DNA of 64,000 bases, from positions 1 through 64,000 of the forward strand of contig WLNA01000001.1 of assembly GCA_009726065.1 (NCBI GenBank), in the 5' to 3' direction. Below, in pieces: positions 26,949 through 35,889 of this stretch. Both the position numbers and the translations under genes were made by a program. This DNA comes from Actinomycetota bacterium (lineage in GTDB: Bacteria; Actinomycetota; Acidimicrobiia; Acidimicrobiales; RAAP-2). Each line of letters starts with the position of its first letter. The first letter of the stretch is position 1. The notes beneath the pieces were generated by a model. That model did not search any database. It saw only the letters and a program-made list of their open reading frames with translations, and was not told where the DNA came from.

Positions 26949-26954
26949 ACTCTA
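26949..26954 (-). promoter_or_regulatory. -10 element of the MaoC-menG-menF operon
   Basis: On the minus strand TAGAGT, preceded by CCGG, predicts a start near 26942 and a 12 nt leader carrying AAGGAGG. It is divergent from the VIT-gene -10 at 26980-26985, with 25 bp between the two elements. Confidence 0.45.
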
Positions 26955-26979
26955 CCGGTCTTGGAATATTCCGTTCGGG

Positions 26980-26985
26980 TAGCCT
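26980..26985 (+). promoter_or_regulatory. -10 element for leaderless VIT-family gene
   Basis: TAGCCT, preceded by CGGG, lies exactly six bases before ATG 26992. The same 62 bp intergenic region serves the divergent MaoC operon. Confidence 0.5.
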
Positions 26986-26991
26986 AAAAGC

Positions 26992-27684
26992 ATGGTTGAT
27001 ACACACGTAGAGCAGCATCGCCAATTAGCGGATGGTTGGGCTCGTGCTTCAATCTTTGGCATGGCTGACGGCTTGGTGACGAATGTGTCGCTGATGCTCG
27101 GAATTGCTGGTGCGCACACGGATCACGCTGGCGTCCGCCTTGCCGGTATTGCGGGGCTCGTTGCTGGAGGTTTCTCGATGGCGAGTGGCGAGTACCTGTC
27201 AGTGCGGGCCCAAAAGGAACTCTTCGAGCGAGAGATTGAAATCGAACGACGGAGTTTGGCTGAATCACCGGCAGAAGAGAGGCTTGAGCTGGTTGATCTG
27301 TTCGAGTCTCGCGGCGTAGATCCAGAACTCGCAGGCAAGTTGGCCGATGAACTCATGAAGGATCCCGAATTAGCTCTGATTACGCACACCCGTGAGGAAC
27401 TTGGAATTGACCCTTCGTCTGTAGGTTCCCCCATGCGTGCTGCGACTGGTTCGCTGGTTGCCTTTTCATTCGGTGCGATGATTCCTCTGATTCCATGGCT
27501 CGTAACTTCAAAGGGGAGCCCGATTGAGATTTCAGTAGGACTTGGAGCGGCCTCGGCAGTATTGCTTGGTGGCGGGATAGGTCGCATGACAGGCCGAGGT
27601 GTTATCCGTTCGGCGTTACGGTTCTTAACAATTTCGGCGCTAGCGGCAGGTGTCACCTATGCGATCGGCCATTTCGTTGGCTAA
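26992..27684 (+). CDS. VIT1/CCC1-family metal (Fe2+/Mn2+) transporter
   Basis: 230 residues. It has a short N-terminus and DGLVTNVSLMLGIAGA in TM1. SMASGEYLSVRAQKEL ends TM2, then comes a cytoplasmic helical metal-binding domain rich in Glu (about 75-140, EREIEIERRSLAESPAEE), and three C-terminal helices with SFGAMIPLIPWL and GGGIGRMTGRG. Family members move Fe2+ or Mn2+ out of the cytosol. Leaderless start. Its stop overlaps mshD by 4 nt (CTAA). Confidence 0.9.
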   Translation: MVDTHVEQHRQLADGWARASIFGMADGLVTNVSLMLGIAGAHTDHAGVRLAGIAGLVAGGFSMASGEYLSVRAQKELFEREIEIERRSLAESPAEERLELVDLFESRGVDPELAGKLADELMKDPELALITHTREELGIDPSSVGSPMRAATGSLVAFSFGAMIPLIPWLVTSKGSPIEISVGLGAASAVLLGGGIGRMTGRGVIRSALRFLTISALAAGVTYAIGHFVG

Positions 27685-28517
27685 CTGCTAATGCGCAGCA
27701 CCCGGTCCATGCGAACCGTTGTAAAGCCGTAGTGCTCATACATCGCTATGGCTGATTTGTTGGAATCATCGACATAGAGCGAAGCCCTATGAACGCCGCG
27801 AGAGTGAATCGATTCCAGCCCAAGTCGAAGCGCCGCCGCCCCCAAACCTTTTCCTTGGTAGTTGGGGTGTACTGAGATTACGTAAATCTCACCGGTTCTC
27901 ACGGTGTCGAATTCGTGGATTTTTGTCCAACACGAAGCAACGAGATCATCGCCCGATAGCAGTAGTAGGAAGCCGGAAGGATCAAACCACGGCTCGGTAA
28001 CACGTAGTCGCAAGGTTGCTAAATCCCAGGAGCCCTGCTCCGGGTGGCTCGCAAATGCTGCATTATTTTGTTCCAACCATAGTTCGGCGTCCTCTTCTGG
28101 CCGAAAACTCCTGACCTGAATGTTCGGCAGGTCGAATTTCTGGTGCACATCAATGCACTCCATATATCGGAGCGCACGGACTTGGTTCTGCGACTGATGA
28201 TCATCGTGGGTGTCTCGTAGCCACCAGTCAAAAGAAGGATGACGGCGCGCTATGAGTGCGCACAAGTCGCCGTCAAATGTTCCACCGGCCATCTCGATAT
28301 TCGGGTGACCGTTGAGATCCTCGTTGGCAAAACCAATCGCAACGTCGCCGTCGAACTGGACCCAAAAATGACCAGGCAAATTGTGCTGTACCAGCCGCCG
28401 CCTATTTTCATCAATCGCTTCCCGCCCGAGCGCGGCGTCGAGTCGATTAAGCAGAGACAGAATGGAGAGACGCTCATCCCGACTAAGACTCTCGGTGTAC
28501 CGCCAACTGTTGCTCAT
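27681..28517 (-). CDS. mshD: Mycothiol synthase (MshD, tandem GNAT acetyltransferase)
   Basis: 278 residues. MshD acetylates Cys-GlcN-Ins with acetyl-CoA in the last step of mycothiol synthesis. The C-terminal GNAT domain carries the MshD signature: NNAAFASHPEQGSWDLATLR, EPWFDPSGFLLLL, CWTKIHEFDTVRTGEIYVIS, HPNYQGKGLGAAALRLGL, LYVDDSNKSAIAMYEHYGF. The N-terminal GNAT half (1-125) is degenerate, as is usual. Mycothiol is essentially restricted to Actinomycetota, so this gene is a strong taxonomic marker. A small gene lies 16 nt upstream. Confidence 0.9.
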   Translation of the reverse strand: MSNSWRYTESLSRDERLSILSLLNRLDAALGREAIDENRRRLVQHNLPGHFWVQFDGDVAIGFANEDLNGHPNIEMAGGTFDGDLCALIARRHPSFDWWLRDTHDDHQSQNQVRALRYMECIDVHQKFDLPNIQVRSFRPEEDAELWLEQNNAAFASHPEQGSWDLATLRLRVTEPWFDPSGFLLLLSGDDLVASCWTKIHEFDTVRTGEIYVISVHPNYQGKGLGAAALRLGLESIHSRGVHRASLYVDDSNKSAIAMYEHYGFTTVRMDRVLRISS

Positions 28518-28533
28518 ATTAGCAATCTACGGG

Positions 28534-28758
28534 CTAGGCGAGCCGGCTGCCGAGCCGCTCGAGCCGGCGAACGAGGGTTCCTACTGTGCGCTCGACGGCC
28601 ACCAGTTCTACGTAAACGTCACCGGTGAGATCTTTTCCACCTTCTACGAGTGCAGAGATTCTCTGGCTCATTTCCGTCATTGAAGAAGTGAGGGTGTCTA
28701 TTTCATGATGCAGGGTCACAGCACTAGTTTGCTGTGCTTGGCGAGCAATCTGGTGCAT
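28534..28758 (-). CDS. Small helical protein of unknown function upstream of mshD
   Basis: 74 residues, not recognised. It is predicted almost wholly alpha-helical with a hydrophobic heptad pattern (LHHEIDTLTSSMTEMSQRI, then VELVAVERTVGTLVRRLERL), so a coiled-coil or helical hairpin. It contains no Cys, Trp or signal peptide. Reality is supported by its fit into the otherwise empty gap between mshD (16 nt away) and the GroES-like gene. A -10-like TACTAG also lies exactly six bases before its ATG, the geometry seen across the window. It probably forms an operon with mshD. Confidence 0.6.
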   Translation of the reverse strand: MHQIARQAQQTSAVTLHHEIDTLTSSMTEMSQRISALVEGGKDLTGDVYVELVAVERTVGTLVRRLERLGSRLA

Positions 28759-28764
28759 AGGGCG

Positions 28765-28770
28765 CTAGTA
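28765..28770 (-). promoter_or_regulatory. -10 element of small gene-mshD unit, overlapping a divergent -10
   Basis: On the minus strand TACTAG lies six bases before ATG 28758. It shares positions 28769-28770 with the plus-strand TAGCGT that serves the GroES-like gene, so the two promoters would be mutually exclusive at any instant. Confidence 0.4.
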
Positions 28771-28774
28771 GCGT
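28769..28774 (+). promoter_or_regulatory. -10 element for leaderless groES-like/trpE transcript
   Basis: TAGCGT lies exactly six bases before GTG 28781, favouring that GTG over ATG 28787. Confidence 0.45.
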
Positions 28775-28780
28775 TAGAGC

Positions 28781-29107
28781 GTGACCATGGAAACCAGTTC
28801 CCTCAGCAAGATTTCAGTGCTGTTTGACCGTGTCCTGGTGGCGGTTGATGACGACGGCGAACGACGTAGTCGCGCTGGCATCTTGATTCCCGCCACGGCT
28901 CAAGTGGCCAAGCGATTGGTTTGGGCCAAGGTCAAGGCCGTGGGCCCACATGTTCGTTCGGTTCGGGTTGGTGATCGGGTGTTATTTGGCGCCGAAGAGC
29001 GTTACGAGGTGGATATTGAGGGCGAGGACTTCATTTTGCTTCGGGAGCGGGACTTGCACGTTGTGATGAAAGATGAGCACGCTCAAGAGACAGGCATGTA
29101 CCTCTAA
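28781..29107 (+). CDS. GroES-like co-chaperonin family protein, stand-alone
   Basis: 108 residues from GTG 28781 (106 from ATG 28787). The GroES beta-barrel is recognisable: SVLFDRVLVAVDDDGERRSRAGILIP, VKAVGPHVRSVRVGDRVLFG and the C-terminal FILLRERDLHVV. The mobile-loop region (AGILIPATAQVAKRL) differs from canonical GroES (GGIVLP...EKP), and there is a C-terminal extension of about 12 residues. No groEL is adjacent. It ends TAATG into trpE, so it is co-translated with tryptophan synthesis. It could be a second, specialised co-chaperonin or a GroES-fold protein with another role. Confidence 0.75.
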   Translation: MTMETSSLSKISVLFDRVLVAVDDDGERRSRAGILIPATAQVAKRLVWAKVKAVGPHVRSVRVGDRVLFGAEERYEVDIEGEDFILLRERDLHVVMKDEHAQETGMYL

Positions 29108-30618
29108 TGATTCCTAATATCCGGCCATTTCTGGAGCCTCTCGCATCGAAGTTCCAAAGCGAGTGCGTAAGCCACGCGATAGTTCCTATTGCGATAGAGA
29201 TTCATTCCGACAGTCTCACCCCGGTGAGTGCCTTCGAGAGATTTGCAGATATTTCGGAAAAGTTCCTCTTGGAGTCGGTTGAAGAGGGCCAACGTTTCGG
29301 ACGATTCTCATTCGTGGGACTGAAGGCCATCGGTGTCGCGTACCAAGACGAGCTGACAACTGCATCACGTGATTTGCTCTCTGAAGATGCGACTGAAGAT
29401 CCCTTTCAGCGATCAAGTGATTACTTAAAGTCTCACAGCGTGGCACCAACCCTTGGAGCTCCTACGGCGCACATACCCTTTGTCTCGGGGATCGTTGGAG
29501 TCTTTGGCTGGGACTCGGTTCGTGCCATTGAGAAATTGCCTCCCCGGAAGAGTGGTGGTCCGAACCACCCCGACGCCCTGCTAATGGCCGTTGGTGAAAT
29601 GCTGGTCTTTGACCATTGGCGGCAAACAATTACGGTAATCATTAATACGGACTCGCGGCAGAGTGGAGATTTTGAATCGTACGTAGCTCGCTTTGAGTCA
29701 ATCCTCGGTCTCCTCGCAGAACCCAATGAGGAGTACCTCCGTCTCCATCGAGACCGTTCGTCTCTGCCAATTGCTCCGTACACGAGAACTGTCACCTCGG
29801 AATCATTTCAAAACATGGTGCGAGAGGCCAAAGAGCAGATTGCGGCGGGGGAGGTTTTCCAGATTGTTCTATCGCAACGGTTTGATATGGGCGTCATTGC
29901 CGATCCATTCGAGGTCTATCGGGTACTTCGCCAGGTGAATCCCTCGAGCTATCTCTACTTTGTTCAATCGGATGGCTCCGTGGGTGCACCGCTAACAATT
30001 GTCGGTTCGTCTCCCGAGGCTCTCGTGCACGTGCGAAACGGGCGAGTGACGACGCGTCCCATTGCGGGGTCGCGTCCGCGTGGTGCGAACGAATTCGAAA
30101 ACGCGCAGCGAGCCGCCTCATTACGGGAGGACCCGAAGGAGATTGCCGAACATGTAATGCTGGTCGATCTTGGTCGCAACGACATCGGTCGGGTGTCTAA
30201 ATATGGCTCTGTGCGGGTGGATGAGTTAATGACCGTGGAGACCTACAGCCACATCATGCATCTCACCTCCGAAGTGTCCGGGGAACTGCGTGATGACATC
30301 GATCCTGTCGATGTGCTACGGGCCACATTCCCTGCGGGGACTCTTTCGGGAGCGCCAAAAGTGCGAGCTATGGAACTGATCACGGAGATGGAGCCGCAAC
30401 GACGCGGACTATACGGAGGAGCGGTTGGCTACTTTGACTCCAGAGGTAATTTCGACGCCGCCATCCTGATTCGCACCCTGGTTATCGGGGCCGATGGCGT
30501 TGGTTCTGTACAAACGGGTGCGGGAATTGTCTGGGATTCTGATCCTCAAGCTGAAGATGAAGAGTGTTTGGCGAAGGCGGAGGCGATCCTACGTGCAGTG
30601 GGAGGCGCACAGGGGTGA
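29107..30618 (+). CDS. trpE: Anthranilate synthase component I
   Basis: 503 residues. It forms anthranilate from chorismate with TrpG (not in the window). The N-terminal domain has KFLLESVEEGQRFGRFSFVG, with the LLES tryptophan-feedback motif. The chorismate-binding domain has GEVFQIVLSQRF, IVGSSPEALV, TRPIAGSRPRG, EHVMLVDLGRNDIGRV, THIMHLTSEVSG-type sequence (SHIMHLTSEVSG), AGTLSGAPKVRAMELI and YGGAVGYF. It starts one base inside the GroES-like stop. No leader-peptide attenuator is possible immediately upstream. Confidence 0.95.
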   Translation: MIPNIRPFLEPLASKFQSECVSHAIVPIAIEIHSDSLTPVSAFERFADISEKFLLESVEEGQRFGRFSFVGLKAIGVAYQDELTTASRDLLSEDATEDPFQRSSDYLKSHSVAPTLGAPTAHIPFVSGIVGVFGWDSVRAIEKLPPRKSGGPNHPDALLMAVGEMLVFDHWRQTITVIINTDSRQSGDFESYVARFESILGLLAEPNEEYLRLHRDRSSLPIAPYTRTVTSESFQNMVREAKEQIAAGEVFQIVLSQRFDMGVIADPFEVYRVLRQVNPSSYLYFVQSDGSVGAPLTIVGSSPEALVHVRNGRVTTRPIAGSRPRGANEFENAQRAASLREDPKEIAEHVMLVDLGRNDIGRVSKYGSVRVDELMTVETYSHIMHLTSEVSGELRDDIDPVDVLRATFPAGTLSGAPKVRAMELITEMEPQRRGLYGGAVGYFDSRGNFDAAILIRTLVIGADGVGSVQTGAGIVWDSDPQAEDEECLAKAEAILRAVGGAQG

Positions 30619-31280
30619 ACAATCTCGAGGCCTTAACATGGCGACTCATACGGGTTACGGGTGCTGATCGCATCATTTATCTCCAGGGACAGCTGACACA
30701 GGACATTGCAACCGGAGGTCAACATCGTTCTCTGGTGCTTCAACCCAGTGGTGAGGTGATTTCCGATTTAGAGGTGATCAGCCAGAAAGATTTCATCGAT
30801 CTAGTGGTGCCGGAACTTGTCGCGGACGTTGTGCTAGCCCGACTCCGGAGATTTCTGTTACGAGCCGACGTTCAATTTTCAGAGTTGAGAGTGGCTTCTC
30901 CCGTGAATAATCTGGCCAGGCTCATCGAGAGTTCTTGGCCGAGTGCCTATGAGTGGCGACTGGCGCTCCCGCCACACAGTTTTGGGAAAGTCGTGGTTGA
31001 CGCAACCGTCTCATTCTCCAAGGGCTGTTTTACGGGCCAAGAGTTAGTTGGCCGCGCTGACGCGCGCAATGCAACAATGCCGTGGCGCTTCCTAACGGGC
31101 CGCGGCGGAAGCATTGATGAAGTGACAGCTCTGCTCAAGGCTGCTGGTCCCGAAGGCCCACAGGGAGTCACCTCGCAGTATTCATTGAATGGTACGGAGC
31201 ACTGGCGCGGCGTGGCCCACCGGAGTTTTGACCCGAGCACGTTGACCACCACGGGTGCGGAACTAACCTATTTTGCCTGA
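30615..31280 (+). CDS. ygfZ: YgfZ/GcvT-like folate-binding protein
   Basis: 221 residues from GTG 30615, which overlaps the trpE stop (GTGA); a longer in-frame start inside trpE is rejected. It shows the GcvT-fold opening WRLIRVTGADRIIYLQGQLTQDI. The YgfZ signature is KGCFTGQELVGRADARN (family K-G-C-Y/F-T-G-Q-E) with its conserved Cys. YgfZ proteins use tetrahydrofolate and help maintain Fe-S enzymes. Its position between trpE and trpC suggests coupling by operon economy rather than a tryptophan role. Confidence 0.88.
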   Translation: MNNLEALTWRLIRVTGADRIIYLQGQLTQDIATGGQHRSLVLQPSGEVISDLEVISQKDFIDLVVPELVADVVLARLRRFLLRADVQFSELRVASPVNNLARLIESSWPSAYEWRLALPPHSFGKVVVDATVSFSKGCFTGQELVGRADARNATMPWRFLTGRGGSIDEVTALLKAAGPEGPQGVTSQYSLNGTEHWRGVAHRSFDPSTLTTTGAELTYFA

Positions 31281-31288
31281 TTCGCCGG

Positions 31289-31294
31289 TACGAT
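31289..31294 (+). promoter_or_regulatory. -10 element for leaderless trpC transcript
   Basis: TACGAT, preceded by CCGG, lies exactly six bases before the trpC ATG. trpCFBA can therefore be transcribed separately from trpE. Confidence 0.5.
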
Positions 31295-31300
31295 AGGGCC

Positions 31301-32092
31301 ATGACGCCGACCTCTCTCGACAAGATCGTGGCGAGTCACCGCGCGCGTGCGGCCCGCGATGCCCGAGACTGGAGGGTGCGTTCGGTGCAAAGTGATGCTC
31401 ATTCGCTCGCTGCTGCGCTGCGGTCACATCGTGGACAAGGCAATGCCGTCATTGCCGAAGTGAAACGGAAGAGCCCTTCGAAAGGTTGGCTTTCCGAATA
31501 TCTCGATCCCAAGAAACTGGCCGCTTCGTACGCCTCGGGTGGTGCCAGTGCCGTCTCTGTACTGACAGACGAAGAGCACTTCGGAGGATCGGTGGCCGAT
31601 TTACGACTCGTACGCGAAGTTGTCGACGTACCGCTCCTTCGTAAAGATTTCACTGTTTCGATTAATGACGTTCTCGACACTGTCGAAATGGGTGCTAGTG
31701 CCGTTCTACTGATTGTGTCCGCTTTGTCGATTGACGAATTGAGGGAATTTCATGATGTTGCCCTCAGCAATGGTATCGATGCACTGGTAGAGGTGCACGA
31801 TGTTGAAGAGGCGGATATTGCGCTTTCAATTGGGGCGACGTTAATTGGAGTGAATCAACGTGACTTGCACAGCTTCGCTGTCGATGCTGAACGAGCGGAG
31901 AAAGTTGCCGCTTCGATTCCGTCGTCGGTGGTCGCAGTGGCTGAATCAGGATTTGGCTCACCGGAGGCCGTGAGGCGAGCGGCCTCATCAGGGTTTGACG
32001 CCGTCTTAGTGGGCGAGAGCTTTGTCACGTCTAGCGACCCCACCACTGAGGTCGCTAGTTTTGTTGGGTTTCCGATTGGTTCGAGGGCGTAA
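31301..32092 (+). CDS. trpC: Indole-3-glycerol phosphate synthase
   Basis: 263 residues, (beta/alpha)8 barrel. Motifs are VIAEVKRKSPSKGWL (catalytic Lys), SVLTDEEHFGGS, PLLRKDFTVS (catalytic Lys), ALLIVSALS-type strand (AVLLIVSALS), LVEVHDVEEAD (catalytic Glu), IGVNQRDLHSF and VAESGFGSPE. It turns CdRP into indole-3-glycerol phosphate. Stop and trpF ATG are adjacent (TAAATG). Confidence 0.96.
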   Translation: MTPTSLDKIVASHRARAARDARDWRVRSVQSDAHSLAAALRSHRGQGNAVIAEVKRKSPSKGWLSEYLDPKKLAASYASGGASAVSVLTDEEHFGGSVADLRLVREVVDVPLLRKDFTVSINDVLDTVEMGASAVLLIVSALSIDELREFHDVALSNGIDALVEVHDVEEADIALSIGATLIGVNQRDLHSFAVDAERAEKVAASIPSSVVAVAESGFGSPEAVRRAASSGFDAVLVGESFVTSSDPTTEVASFVGFPIGSRA

Positions 32093-32764
32093 ATGCTGGC
32101 GTCCGAGGAGTTCATCATAAAAATCTGTGGAATAACCACCGAAGCTGATGCCCTTATGTGTGTCAGCCAGGGGGCGAACGCAATCGGTTTTGTTTTTGCA
32201 CCGTCTATTCGACAGATGGTGCCGGGTGAGGCGCGAGACATCGTGAAACGGCTACCCGAGGATGTAACGGCCGTTGGGGTGTTTCGCAATGAGGATAAAA
32301 TTCGAGTTATCGAGATTGCAGAAGAGGTAGGTCTTACCGCTGTGCAGTTGCACGGGTTGGAATCCGTCGATGAGATTGCCTTTCTGCGTGATTTCATTCC
32401 GACAGTCATCAAAGCACTACCAGCTGAGTCAGGTGAGCTTGGATTGTTTGATCACTCCCACGCAGACTTCCTCCTTCTCGACGGCGAGAATCCTGGCAGT
32501 GGTGAGAGTCATGATTGGGGTCCCCTCGGTCGCAACTATCTCCGGACGCCCATCGTGGCGGCCGGAGGGCTAACGCCATTCAACGTGGGACAAGTTGCTC
32601 GTTCTTTGCCCGTGCGAGGGGTCGATGTGTCAACGGGTGTCGAGTCCGGACCGGGTCGCAAGGACCCAGAATTGGTAGCCGATTTCATCCGGGCCGCTCG
32701 GCAGGGCTATGCCGAGCGTTTACCCTCAATAGGTAACTATCCGCAGTCCGAGGAGGACCAGTGA
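32093..32764 (+). CDS. trpF: Phosphoribosylanthranilate isomerase
   Basis: 223 residues. Barrel enzyme with [12 protein letters not shown] (catalytic Cys), [45 protein letters not shown] (catalytic Asp region) and [15 protein letters not shown]. Many Actinomycetota (Streptomyces, Mycobacterium) lack trpF and use the dual enzyme PriA; here a dedicated gene sits in the trp operon. The C-terminus overlaps trpB by 4 nt (GTGA). Confidence 0.94.
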   Translation: MLASEEFIIKICGITTEADALMCVSQGANAIGFVFAPSIRQMVPGEARDIVKRLPEDVTAVGVFRNEDKIRVIEIAEEVGLTAVQLHGLESVDEIAFLRDFIPTVIKALPAESGELGLFDHSHADFLLLDGENPGSGESHDWGPLGRNYLRTPIVAAGGLTPFNVGQVARSLPVRGVDVSTGVESGPGRKDPELVADFIRAARQGYAERLPSIGNYPQSEEDQ

Positions 32765-33936
32765 CAACGTTTATGGGCAGCCCCGATGCTTCGGGTCGGT
32801 TCGGAGAATTTGGGGGACGCTTCGTCCCCGAGGCGCTCATTCCTGCCTGTTTGGAACTTGAGGCAGCGTTCAAAGATGCATGGGCGGATCCGTTGTTTCA
32901 TGAGGAATACGAACACACGCTGAAGGAGTTCGGAGGTCGGCCAACGCCGGTGACATACTGCCCCCGACTCTCTGAAGCGCTCGGTATCGAGATATATCTC
33001 AAGCGTGAGGACCTCGCTCACACCGGTTCGCACAAAATTAATAACGTCGTCGGCCAAGCTCTTCTGACCAAGCGGATGGGAAAGCCCCGCATGATTGCCG
33101 AAACCGGGGCGGGACAGCATGGCGTTGCGTCCGCCACGGCTGCGGCACGACTCGGACTGGAATGCACCGTCTATATGGGCGAGATTGACACCAAGAGACA
33201 GTCCCTCAACGTCTTTCGCATGGAGTTGTTGGGTGCGAAGGTGATTCCCGTGACGAGTGGGTCGAAGACTCTGAAAGACGCCGTAAACGAAGCAATGCGC
33301 GAGTGGGTTACCTGCGTGGAAGATACGCACTACTGCCTCGGTTCGGTCATGGGACCACACCCCTTCCCTTGGATGGTGAGAGAGTTTCAGAGCATTCTCG
33401 GTATTGAGGCGGCGGCGCAGTTTCAGAATCTGCAGATCGGTGAACCGGATTTCGTAGTTGCTTGCGTGGGTGGTGGTTCGAACGCCGCCGGAATGTTTGC
33501 CGGTTTCGCGAACTCATCAAGTCGTCTCATTGGCGTTGAAGCGGCCGGCGGTGCGGCAGTTGGCATCGGAGCTCCTGGCGTGCTTCACGGCATGCGTTCG
33601 CTGTTAATTCAAAGTGAATTCGGACAGATTGAAGAGGCTCATTCCATCTCGGCCGGACTCGACTACCCCGGTATTGGTCCTGAACACGCTCACCTCGCGG
33701 CCTCAGGACGAGCGCAGTACTACTCAGCTAATGACGAAGAGGTGCTGGACGCCCTTCAGGCGCTGTCACGCCTGGAGGGAATTATTCCGGCGCTGGAGAC
33801 TGCGCACGCGCTCGCTTGGGTAATGCGAGAGGCCGGCGGTCTTATTCCCCGTGGCTCGAAGGTCCTGATCAATCTGTCCGGTCGGGGTGACAAAGATGTA
33901 GCGCAAGTGCGCGATATTTTGCGAGGCGAACAGTGA
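32761..33936 (+). CDS. trpB: Tryptophan synthase beta chain
   Basis: 391 residues. PLP enzyme joining indole and serine. [13 protein letters not shown] opens the fold. The PLP lysine is in [43 protein letters not shown] (phosphate loop), [12 protein letters not shown] and [11 protein letters not shown] follow. It is the TrpB1 type that partners TrpA (short form, hosted in trpBA order). GTG start overlapping trpF; the stop overlaps the trpA GTG. Confidence 0.97.
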   Translation: MTTFMGSPDASGRFGEFGGRFVPEALIPACLELEAAFKDAWADPLFHEEYEHTLKEFGGRPTPVTYCPRLSEALGIEIYLKREDLAHTGSHKINNVVGQALLTKRMGKPRMIAETGAGQHGVASATAAARLGLECTVYMGEIDTKRQSLNVFRMELLGAKVIPVTSGSKTLKDAVNEAMREWVTCVEDTHYCLGSVMGPHPFPWMVREFQSILGIEAAAQFQNLQIGEPDFVVACVGGGSNAAGMFAGFANSSSRLIGVEAAGGAAVGIGAPGVLHGMRSLLIQSEFGQIEEAHSISAGLDYPGIGPEHAHLAASGRAQYYSANDEEVLDALQALSRLEGIIPALETAHALAWVMREAGGLIPRGSKVLINLSGRGDKDVAQVRDILRGEQ

Positions 33937-34709
33937 CCACCCTCGACATCAGACTTCGGACCGTTAGAGATTCGGGGAGGAAAGCACTGGTTCCATATTT
34001 CGTCGGTGGCCTTGATGATGAGTGGTTGGAATGTGTGAAAGCGGCAGCCTTTGCCGGTGCCGACGCCATTGAAATCGGTGTGCCATTCTCAGATCCAATT
34101 ATGGACGGAGTTGTCATCCAAGAGGCTTCTCTTCGAGCGCTCAATCGCGGCACCACGTTAACCAGTGTTCTCGCGGGTCTCCGGACTCTTGATATCGAAG
34201 TGCCACTAATTGTGATGACCTACTTCAATATTTTCCATCACCATGGGCTAGAGAGGTCCGCAAATGATTTGCACGAAGCGGGCGTATTGGGAACAATCGT
34301 TCCAGACCTTTCGCTCGAGGAGGTCGCTCCCTGGCGAGCTATAAGCAATGAGCACGATGTAGCTTCGATTCTGATGACAGCACTTTCAACGCCGCCGGAG
34401 AGGGCTGTGCAGCTCGCTTCTGAAACTCAGGGTTTCGCCTACGCCGCTGCGAGAATGGCCGTTACCGGAGTGGCCAGCGACGAGGGCCGCGGTGATTTGG
34501 TGGTACAAAAATTGCGTCAAGCCTCTACGGTTCCGGTTTACGTCGGCATCGGTATCGCAACACCACTGCAGGCCGCGACAGCGTGTACGTTCGCTGATGG
34601 AGCAATTGTCGGTTCGGCACTAGTGCAAAGACTGCTAGATGGCGAGGGCCCAAAGGGCGTGGAGTTGTTTCTCGGTGAGATGCGAAGCGCTATCGACGCG
34701 ATTGACTAA
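33933..34709 (+). CDS. trpA: Tryptophan synthase alpha chain
   Basis: 258 residues. It cleaves indole-3-glycerol phosphate and channels indole to Trp[30 protein letters not shown] (catalytic Glu and Asp), [37 protein letters not shown] and [11 protein letters not shown] are present. The family's usual Y-x-V-S-x-x-G-V-T-G loop reads [13 protein letters not shown] here. Convergent with fabF with a 20 nt overlap, so its last seven codons are antisense to the fabF end. Confidence 0.95.
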   Translation: MTTLDIRLRTVRDSGRKALVPYFVGGLDDEWLECVKAAAFAGADAIEIGVPFSDPIMDGVVIQEASLRALNRGTTLTSVLAGLRTLDIEVPLIVMTYFNIFHHHGLERSANDLHEAGVLGTIVPDLSLEEVAPWRAISNEHDVASILMTALSTPPERAVQLASETQGFAYAAARMAVTGVASDEGRGDLVVQKLRQASTVPVYVGIGIATPLQAATACTFADGAIVGSALVQRLLDGEGPKGVELFLGEMRSAIDAID

Positions 34710-35889
34710 TAATTAGACAGCCGTTATGTCCGCCAAAACCGAATGAGTTCGAAATAATGTTGCGAATGACATGAGGTCGTGGTTGGCCTAGTACTACGTC
34801 AACATCAATCGCTGGATCAATCGAAACGGTACCTAGGGTGGCCGGAATTGATTGGTTCAATAAAGTTAAGACGGAAACAACCGCTTCCAGAGCTCCGGCA
34901 GCAGCCAACGAATGGCCCAAGTAGCCCTTGGTTGAAGTTACCGGAGGTCGACGTTCTCCAAAGACAGCGGAGATCGCCAAACTCTCCGCACGATCATTCA
35001 ACGGCGTAGAGGTACCGTGAGCATTGACGTGATCGATGTCATTTGGTTCCAATTGCGCATCGCGTAGGGCGAGGCGAATGCATTCAACTGCCCCGGCGCC
35101 GTCGGGGTCGGGTGCGGTGAGGTGGTATGCGTCAGCAGTCGAGGCTGCCCCACGGATCTCCGCCAAAATAGTGGCCCCACGGGCTACGGCGTGATCAAGG
35201 GATTCAATGATGAGAATGCCCGCGCCTTCGCCCATGACGAATCCATCGCGGTCGACGTCAAACGGTCGCGAGATTCCGCTTCCGGAGAGAGCGGTCATAT
35301 TCGTGAAACCCGCCATGCTGAGGGGAGTCATTACGGCTTCCGCACCCCCAGTAACTGCAACCTCCACACGGCCTGCGGCCACCAGTCGGGCGGCGTAGCC
35401 AATAGCGTGCGTGCCGGCCGCGCAAGCCGTCGTGATCGTCTCACAAGGACCACGCGTACCGAAGCGCATTGAGACTGCGGCAGCGGCTGCATTGGGCATC
35501 ATCATGGGAATCATGAACGGCGACACACGGTTGGCGCCACGCTCAGTTAAGACGGCGAATTGTTCAGTAAGAGTCTGAAGCCCACCAATACCGGTAGCAA
35601 CGATGCTGGCGGCATTGGCGTATGTTTCGTCCAGCCCAGACTGCCTCCAGGCCTCGTCGGCAGCTGCGAGGGCGTACAGGGTGAAGGGATCAAGACGTCG
35701 GAGCTCCTTGGGCCCCCCGAGATGGGATGCATCAAACTCTGGAACATGTCGATCGATTGGTGTTTTGCCGGACAGTAGCGCGCGCCACAGTGCCTCAGTC
35801 CCAGTACCGGCGCACGACATGGCGCCGATACCGGTTACAACTACACGTCGACCCTCAATGGGGGAGTCGGGGTCGAAACCTAGTAGCAC
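34690..35889 (-). CDS. fabF: 3-oxoacyl-[ACP] synthase II (FabF/KasA-like)
   Basis: 399 residues. Elongating ketosynthase with the Cys-His-His triad C156 (TTACAAGTH), H291 (NAHGTSTPLND) and H326 (GYLGHSLAAAGA), and the C-terminal NSFGFGGHNG loop. The GTG start overlaps the acpP stop by one base. It is the last gene of fabD-fabG-acpP-fabF. No fabH is in the cluster, so initiation is encoded elsewhere. Confidence 0.95.
   Translation of the reverse strand: MLLGFDPDSPIEGRRVVVTGIGAMSCAGTGTEALWRALLSGKTPIDRHVPEFDASHLGGPKELRRLDPFTLYALAAADEAWRQSGLDETYANAASIVATGIGGLQTLTEQFAVLTERGANRVSPFMIPMMMPNAAAAAVSMRFGTRGPCETITTACAAGTHAIGYAARLVAAGRVEVAVTGGAEAVMTPLSMAGFTNMTALSGSGISRPFDVDRDGFVMGEGAGILIIESLDHAVARGATILAEIRGAASTADAYHLTAPDPDGAGAVECIRLALRDAQLEPNDIDHVNAHGTSTPLNDRAESLAISAVFGERRPPVTSTKGYLGHSLAAAGALEAVVSVLTLLNQSIPATLGTVSIDPAIDVDVVLGQPRPHVIRNIISNSFGFGGHNGCLIISQSRR

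Noticed and set aside
27123-27656. 177-aa minus-strand open frame over the VIT gene
   Set aside because: Ser/Pro/Arg-rich mirror of a recognised transporter gene.
32737-33360. 207-aa minus-strand open frame over trpF/trpB
   Set aside because: Antisense to the well-conserved trpB; no domain, no start signal.
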